A stretch of DNA of 64,000 nucleotides from Rotaria macrura (lineage: Eukaryota > Rotifera > Eurotatoria > Philodinida > Philodinidae). The stretch spans positions 62,001 to 126,000 of the forward strand of contig OENT01000364.1 of the NCBI GenBank assembly GCA_900239685.1. Reading direction: 5' to 3'. The notes under the pieces were generated by a model. The model saw only the letters and a program-made list of their open reading frames with translations, was not told the DNA's origin and ran no database searches. This document shows, one piece after another, positions 56,874 to 64,000 of this stretch. Position 1 is the stretch's first letter, and each line of letters begins with the position of its first letter. Made by a program: the position numbers and the translations under genes.

Positions 56874-59668
56874 TTAAATCGAATATTTCTTTTTTTCCAA
56901 TAGATAAATTTTTGGTGTATAACGCATTCTCAATAAAATTTGTGCATCAATGTAAAATCCATTGAATCCACGGACAAAATCAAGAATTCTTAAACCACGA
57001 GTTAAATATGGATTTAAACGCGTATCTTCATCGTCTGATGATTCAACTAGTAAATAATCGAAATGTAATAATGTATCGATTGTCAAATTTTCTGTTTTGC
57101 TATAACTAAAAAGACAAATGAAATACTAGAATTTCTTCAATCAATAAAGTAACTCGATAGCTTACGTCCAAGATTTCATTTCAAGAAAACGAGATATTCC
57201 ATTTTCAGCTGAATAAACATCGATATGTACTGTAGCTTTTGGCTCATCTAAATAAATCAATACAGTTTGTTAAGTAACTAGCATTGAAAATTTGATCTAG
57301 TTTCATGTTTACATTTTCTAAGTGTATGCAATTTAACTAATGCATTTGCTCCTGGATAATTATAATGTGATGCACTCAATGAAATACTTGTTTGAATAAT
57401 ATTCATTGCTAATAAACCCAAAACAAATAGTTTAAGAATAAACGACCAAGTTTTTCTCGTTTGAAATCTATATGCAAACAATGATGAACATGCTTGAGCA
57501 ATAGGTATATTCAATATTGGAAACGTATAGATAATAAATCGAACTTCTTTATGTGGTAGAATGGAATAAATTATTATAAATAAAATACTTGGTAATACAA
57601 TCGATCGTATGTTTTTATTCATCATAAGACCTATTGGTAAAAGTATAAGTGTTGCACCAAGTGCTCGTGGTAAAACCGAATAAAAATACCATAGAAAAGG
57701 ATATGTCTGTGAAACCGACGAAAAAGAAAAGAAGTCAAGGAAAAATATTTTCGACAACAAATAATTTTGATGTATGTACTAGGTGCATAAATAACGAATC
57801 TATCAACGTTCTTTGACTCAAATTTAAACTACAGAACTATTTTTGTTGTAACTATAAGAGCTTTTCAAAGAGTTCGTAGATAGTACTGCTAGTAATTTCT
57901 TTGATGAAATAATATCTTAAAACAGACTTTAGAGATAAATAATTAATAAAACTCAAGTTTTCATATAGGCATCTATGTTTAGTAGAACAAAAAGATGCAT
58001 TACTGGAGGCTCATCAAAGAATTTAAGAGACATCAGTCTATGCAATCCTTTCGATGTATTGAAAAATTCGAAAAGTAAATAGACGATAGTAGACTAGATC
58101 CATTTTTTTCGTAGAGCGAACGAAAAAGAAAGAATCTAATTTCTCATTCAGTGTGAAGTGTCCAACATTACCATAGTTACTAAGTATTTCAGTATGAACA
58201 TTACATTAGAAGGTTTCTAATACATTAGATTTGATCTCAAAACTTTGCTATTGATGAAGATTCTTGAATGTCGACGATGTTAATACTGATCTCATGAAAT
58301 GACTTCTAATTTCTACAATCGATACAAAAAGGATACACCCCAATGTGAACTTTTATTCAGTATTGTATTAAAATAAAGCACTTCGCCTTCAGGCCATAGC
58401 CAACGTTGCCAAAACCAACTATCAACAAGCACACTTAATCCTAACAAACAAATGAAAATAGAATAAATAAATGATTTTCTTTCGTATGAATACAAATATT
58501 TATTTATTATACCAACAGCGAAGGTGCTTGCCATTATGCCGTGAATGAAAATTTTTTGAAAACCATAACGTCGTTTAATAAAAACTTCTTGTAATAAAAT
58601 TAAACCCATCAAAATAACAAGTTCAGAACGAAAAATAAGTATTGCAAAGGCTGATGTCCATACAAGTGATTTTCCTCGTTTTGAAAGCCAAAATGCAAAC
58701 GAATGTAAAACTAGAAATAATAAACGAAAAATATTTTCTACTCCATTAACAATAGCATTGATGATGTTCAATCGAATCTATGCGATCTTAGCATGAACCC
58801 TGTTCTACAATAAAGTATTGTGCTGAGGTTATCATTATCGTCCTAATCATTTATACTACAAAAGTACATCGCTTGTATTGTTTAATCACATGCTTTTCTC
58901 GTGTGAAATTTTCGTAAAAGAGACGACATTTTGTTCATATACCACCACTCTCATGAATCGAATAGGCAACATTTTTAAGAAAAATGACGTCTCTCCTCAA
59001 TAGTTTATATCAATACTTAAACATTCAAATCTCTACGACTTCTAATTTTTAATTTATTTAAAAAGCAACAAACCGATAACAAGTGCAAATATATTTGGTA
59101 ACGTTCGTGTTGAATAAAATAACAAATGAAATTGTGTTAATATAAGGATTAACCACCAACGTCTCGTTGATAAGTCACAATAACCTTTTAATGCTTTATA
59201 TAAATGTGTAAGACCAGATATAATTAATACACCAAGGATGATTCGAACTAGACAAAGGAAGGTGTTTCCTTTTTCATGAACATAAAAGAATCATGTTAAT
59301 CCTACCGATATACTGTAAATGAATGAGATGAACAAATGAAACAGTTGACAGTGGCCATGTTAGTATTGCAATAAATATTGGTCCGAGAAATGTTCGAGGT
59401 ACAACTAGATAAAACAGTAGTTTATTTTCTACATGAACTCTTTCTATTTACCTCCTGGAAATTCTAAATGATCATACTAAACGAGAGAAAGTTTGAAATT
59501 TATTATATTCTATATGGAAACTCTTACATTAGATATATTGAAACGATGAATAAGCAGATCATGAATAGCTTGTAAATTAAAACTTTCTTCAACTTTTGTA
59601 TATGGACAGAGAAATAAATGAATGAGACAAACAATAAAAAATAGGATGAATGCAAAACACCAATGCAT
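56874..59668 (-). CDS. ALG12: Dol-P-Man:Man7GlcNAc2-PP-Dol alpha-1,6-mannosyltransferase
   Basis: ER membrane glycosyltransferase (GT22) that adds the eighth mannose to the N-glycan lipid precursor. Exons on the minus strand: 59668-59528, 59476-59452, 59404-59306, 59247-59074, 58710-58337, 57706-57313, 57247-57166, 57105-56874, in frame for 506 aa (human 488). Landmarks: [114 protein letters not shown] (GT22 signature), ASHYNYPG. Many hydrophobic helices, as expected for a multispan enzyme. Exon 2 is only 25 nt, and the exon 4 donor (GTTTGT) is chosen by frame and homology. It starts 130 bp after ISY1 and follows a TTATTTCAG acceptor-like site. Confidence 0.95.
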
Positions 59669-59677
59669 GTTCTCTAT

Positions 59678-59690
59678 CTGAAATAATTAC
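59678..59690 (-). promoter_or_regulatory. 3' splice-site-like signal before ALG12 start
   Basis: GTAATTATTTCAG on the minus strand ends 9 nt before the ALG12 ATG, in the 130-bp space after ISY1. No 5' exon fits in this space. Likely spliced-leader acceptor if the pair is co-transcribed. Confidence 0.5.
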
Positions 59691-59798
59691 CAAAAACGTT
59701 TTAAAACATAATTTTCATGTTCATCCATGTTAACTTAGTTTATTTGTACGAATGGACGTGACAGAGAAACTTACAAGAAAAAAAAATTATACAAATAT

Positions 59799-61504
59799 TC
59801 ATTTTCCTATTAAATCCTTTGACTCTTGTTCTTCTTTTAAAAGATCTTCAGATACATATTTAGCCAGTAGCTCTTGTTTTTTCCGTTCGAGTAATGCACG
59901 TTCAATCTACAAAATAGAACGACATATATTTATATTGATCAATAGAAATTTCTTCAAGAATGCGTACGTCTTTTTGACTTGGAACAGGTACATGTGCAAT
60001 AAATATATGATCTTTGGATGCTACATCAACACTTGGTCGATTTGATTGGCTCGCCACATATTCTTCGTCATCGGACTAAACAAAAGTAAATACGTACATT
60101 TTCGTATTCAAATCTGATGTTTTCTTGAAAAATTATATACTTCAGATATTTTTCTTTGTGTACAATCAAGGAACACTATCCTTTCAAAGAGATAGAAACG
60201 AAACTACTTGAAGATATATTGAAAATCGAAGATTGGAAGGAGATTAGTTACTTGCCTACTCTATTTCTTAGTTTTGATACACTTTGGAGATTTTCTAATG
60301 TTTGGTTCACTTTTATAAACCTTAATAGCGTTACAATATGTCACAATTCTACATAAATTAGCTTTCGTCTATTGATAAGAAGAAATATTCTAATAATAAT
60401 TGTTAAAGTGTGAAGAATTCTTCGGTCAAATGTTAATTTGAGATTTAGTTCTCATGTGAGATTCTCATCTTATAAACCTATTTTCAAGGATAGTACACAT
60501 AAGATACATTATCGGATTTTTTTTTCGTGCAATTTAATCTAGTCGTTTCCTTCATGTGCACAAAGTTTTAGATCTGACTTCAAATGAACTAACATAATGA
60601 ATAGATGAATCTCTATCCGAAATTTTCGTTTCAAATTTAAAATCAAACGTATCTTTTACTCGAATATCATAAAATAAAAACAAACTCAAACATACATCCA
60701 TTTCTGGTAAGACATATGTTTCTTCCACGTTTGTACTTGTTGCCTGATTGTTTTTCCATTGTTCTAATTTTTTTCTTATTTCTTCTTTTTCACATTTTTC
60801 TTCAATTGGAGTAAGTAAACCATCATCATCATCCATATAACCGTAATAATCGGCATCAATATTTTTCATCATTTCACCACGTAGTTTTTTAGTTGGTGGA
60901 GGCGCTAAAATTAAAGTGAACGATCGAATAACATCTAGTATTAGACATATATTTCTTACGTTCTTGATCAAATAATTCTCGTACACCAGGTAAATCTTTC
61001 GCAGCACCAAAGTATCTTTAAAAATTACATTGAAAGAATTTTAATAATGAATAATAAATCTTTTTTTTTTCGTCTTTTACTTGTAACCTCGATTTCCAGG
61101 TACTTCTTTCCCTTCATTGTCAAGCATTTTCGGTGCTGTTTTTTTAAAATCAACTCCACCAAGTTCTTTAACACGATCTTCCCAATGAGATTTTTCACGT
61201 AAAAGTTTATTGATTTCGTCATTAAGATCACGAATTTTGTATTCACCAAGACCAGCTAGGAATAAATTAATAATAAAAGAAACTTTTATCTAACAAAACA
61301 TTCTTAATTACCGTTTTGAATTTGTGCTACTTTCTTTGCTATTTCACGTACAACTTGGTATCGCCATTTTTCGGCTCTCTTTACATTCATTTCATCAGTG
61401 GCTAAATGTGGACGGCGATCAACTCGAAGCTTTCCTTGCTCCTTCAATTGTAGTTGACGCCAACGAGCTAATGCTGTCATAGCCTTTTCTGAGTTACGAG
61501 CCAT
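59799..61504 (-). CDS. ISY1: Pre-mRNA splicing factor ISY1
   Basis: Component of the Prp19/XAB2-linked spliceosome machinery. Exons on the minus strand: 61504-61312, 61255-61081, 61015-60960, 60904-60696, 60075-59968, 59906-59799, in frame for 282 aa (human about 285). Landmarks: MARNSEKAMTALARWRQ, AEKWRYQVVREIAKKVAQIQ, LGEYKIRDLNDEINKLLREK, KMLDNEGKEVPGNRGYKYFG, AAKDLPGVRELF, DYYGYMDDDDG, HIFIAHVPVPSQKDIERALL and the C-terminal Lys/Glu helix. Intron 4 (620 bp) is long. ATG at 61504 follows a CATCTAG acceptor-like site by two bases. Confidence 0.96.
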
Positions 61505-63290
61505 TTCTAGATGATAAGTTTTTTTAATAGGAAAAAATACCAATGATGCAGTTGAAATTTCGTGAGAAATAAGAAAGGTGGAAAATGTTGGAACCTATAT
61601 CGTTTATTTCATTGTTCCATTGAAGTTAACCGATTTACACCATTCACTTTTGACATTTGTAGATGACGCTAAAAGTTATTGTATTGCACTTGAAATATTG
61701 AACGTCATATCCTTATAGCCTACGTTGTTATCGAGTGTTCATTCATTTGTGATGGAATACGTTTGCTTGAATATTTCGAAATGAAAAAGAAAACCAATGA
61801 AAAGAATCCATTTTTATGAAGCGAGTTTTCAGCATAAAATAATCAGCCTTGTAGAAAACCGGTTTTTGCTCTTATTTCATTCTCTAGATAGAACAACAAA
61901 GAAAGGATTCATAAGAGCCGTCGTTATTGGTAGCTATACTTATCGAGATTTTCTCTATTAAATCAGAACAATCAATGAATATGACTACTCGGCTGATTTC
62001 TAAAGATCTTGTATCACGTACGAATGAAGACAAGTAATTTTGAATAAGTATTGAACATATACCTTGAATTTGTTATCACATTAAAATCATATTGAGAAAG
62101 TGACTTCTCTTTTTAGTACAATGCAAATATGAATTCACTCTGATATTTTTAAATTAAACAACTACGTATATGAACCACAGGTTAATACCGGTCATACCAA
62201 CACTGTTTAATATCTTTTGTTCAAGTCAAGTTTCTAATGCATCTATTTAAATGAAACAAATAACACTACTTATTATCTTTACAAGTGTACTCCTTCATTA
62301 GTTGATCGTACGACGAAAGATTAAATTCTTTTTACGAACAATTATTTTATCATCAAACATCTTCGACAAACTCGTCGTATTCCTACAATAGAATAGACTT
62401 AAAGTTCAGTAAAAGCAAAACAGGAGTGTACAAGTATATTAAATTGATTCATTCGATATGAACACAGTTTCTTTTTGTCGTCGTCTGTTTTCGATGCAGT
62501 AGCTGATAAGTAAGAAAGATTCTACGATCGTGTATCTTCATTGGCAAAGTATGTGTCATAATCAGTATTAGATAAAACGTCCAAGATATATCATCAGTCT
62601 ATTTTTTGAGTCTCTACTGTTGTTTATTGTATTTCTACTGAGTGGCATGGAGAATCAATTGAATAATAATGAGTGAAATATACCTAAACGCATCGGCCGA
62701 TTAAAAATAACAGAAAAGACAATGTTCCTTCTGAGCTAGAGCAGAAATGTAAAACAATTTTTTGTGAAACTGCAATTTAAATATCATTTTTATTTTCTTT
62801 GCATGTCAATATCATTTTCATGATGCATACTTTATGTACGATTGATATCTGATTAATAATATCAAATCTCCAACTGGTGATAACGACAATAATAGTTGTT
62901 ATACGATTGTATTATCTTGCAAATTCGCCCGTTCCTGTGCTAGATATCAAAGGCAAGCAAAATGCTATTATAGATTTATCATTCAAATCTGTTGTGAAAA
63001 AGATTTGCACAATTCAAGGAAATCATGAGGAAACAATGTCAGATTACACTGCCTATGAATACCTCTATTGTGATTGTAGCTGCATTATAATAATGAAAGG
63101 TTGTTAGCTCAATCCATGAAGGACTCCATTGTGTACCATGATGTAACTACTGTTACTAAGTACTTGAAAACTGTTTCCTTTGATTTATCTTCTGCTATAA
63201 TAGCTCACAACCATTTACATAATCCTCTAGAACTACAATAAAGCAGTGGTTCATCAATATTAATGGTATCTCATTGACATAAGATTTTTG
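61505..63290. other. AT-rich interval upstream of ISY1
   Basis: No supported gene. It should contain the ISY1 promoter, which I cannot localise. A 76-residue plus-strand open frame at 62877-63107 has no motif. Confidence 0.5.
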
Positions 63291-63700
63291 ATCGTTTACC
63301 AATAGCGTCTGTCACGGGCTGTGAGGCTTCTGAAAACCCATATGCCATGGTGTGTGACACCTCTACAAACCCGCCTATCATAGTTTGCGTCCGGTGGTAC
63401 GCGTTAGTGTGAATGTCAAAGAACAGAGAAGTAACGCCCACTCACCTAAACTCACAATGATACGCACATCTATATGCACAGGTGAAAATAAACGGTAAGT
63501 ATAGGGCCCATAAACCAGATGCATGATATAGGATCGTATTTTAATGGAAATGCGACCGTATACGTCCCATATACGATGCAAAGACGGATAAAATACGACG
63601 AGAATACAATCATAAACCATGGACCTGGAGTACGATGAAATAAGTTCAATAACGGCGGAGAAACCGCCGCTTACAGTGAAGCTACAGTAATTTACGGAGG
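63291..63700. repeat. CGTATACG-type repeat block, relative of the 27.6-kb element
   Basis: GC-rich sequence with GGATCGTATTTTA, GACCGTATACGTCCCATATACG, AAATACGACG and CATGGACCTGG words, resembling the interior of the element at 27628-27971. CGGCGGAGAAACCGCCG is a small hairpin near 63652. Termini are not identified. Confidence 0.4.
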
Positions 63701-64000
63701 TCCTTAACTTTTCTCTTGGACTGACTCATTGGCACTCGCACCCTTATTTTATCGAGAATACTATTGTAATTAGTGCACAGTAGAAATTTTCATAAATCAA
63801 AGTCCCTGAAAAATGGTCGAGCTCATTTTCCTCGAAACTCATAGTATATGCCACATTTGGTATCAATGCATAGCTTTTTTTCCTAATTTTTACCATTTAC
63901 TGAACAGTCAAAAGTTCTATAACATATAAAAAATCCAGCTTCGACAATGCTGATTTTAATGAACGGCAACAGATATACTTCCTGACATTGGCTATCATAG
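63701..64000. other. Right-edge sequence, nothing recognised
   Basis: No gene or repeat structure recognised before the window ends. Confidence 0.5.

Noticed and set aside
1..64000. CRISPR arrays, bacterial operons, prophage or plasmid features
   Set aside because: Genes are spliced and animal-like; the repeats seen are hairpins and microsatellites, not regularly spaced direct repeats with unique spacers.
1..64000. tRNA or rRNA genes
   Set aside because: No T-loop and acceptor-stem combination or rRNA-like block was noticed; a covariance search was not possible.

Overview
The window looks like nuclear DNA of a bdelloid rotifer (Adineta/Rotaria type). The base composition is AT-rich. Genes are compact, with many introns of about 50-60 bp, all GT-AG. 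A single-exon gene joins an arginine ADP-ribosyltransferase domain to kinesin-light-chain-type TPRs, a combination typical of bdelloids. The host genes match ordinary animal families. Species is inferred, not proven. Exon models were built by eye from splice sites, reading phase and remembered family consensus; no search was run.

Left gene block (1-24,245). On the minus strand are ribosomal protein uL22/RPL17 and, directly downstream, the N-terminal half of a CLEC16A homologue that runs off the left edge. A gene-poor stretch of about 3.9 kb follows. The plus strand then carries a lysosomal phospholipase A2/LCAT-family enzyme (four exons), an unconventional myosin with a C-terminal SH2 domain (26 exons), a calcium-regulated mitochondrial ATP-Mg/Pi carrier (10 exons) and a voltage-sensing phosphatase (15 exons).

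Middle accessory island (about 24.2-47.7 kb). This part is rich in inverted repeats and holds two assembly gaps. It contains a CGTATACG-rich hairpin element, a near-perfect 212-bp-arm hairpin, a 125-bp-arm hairpin, a 4.6-kb structure with roughly 650-700 bp inverted arms, small MITE-like elements and short TGTGGG arrays resembling bdelloid telomeric repeat. The only convincing genes are intronless: the ADP-ribosyltransferase-TPR gene and a small EF-hand gene. A decayed coding segment lies near 46.3-46.9 kb.

Right gene block (47.7-61.5 kb, all minus strand). In transcription order: ISY1 splicing factor, ALG12 mannosyltransferase, CPSF1 (CPSF160), and an ATP23 homologue whose metalloprotease HEXXH motif has been replaced by TGLIQ. 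ISY1-ALG12 and CPSF1-ATP23 are each separated by only about 130 bp. Good 3' splice-site signals sit just before most start codons without a matching upstream exon, as expected if mRNAs receive a spliced leader. The last 2.5 kb has no recognisable gene but carries a relative of the CGTATACG-rich repeat.
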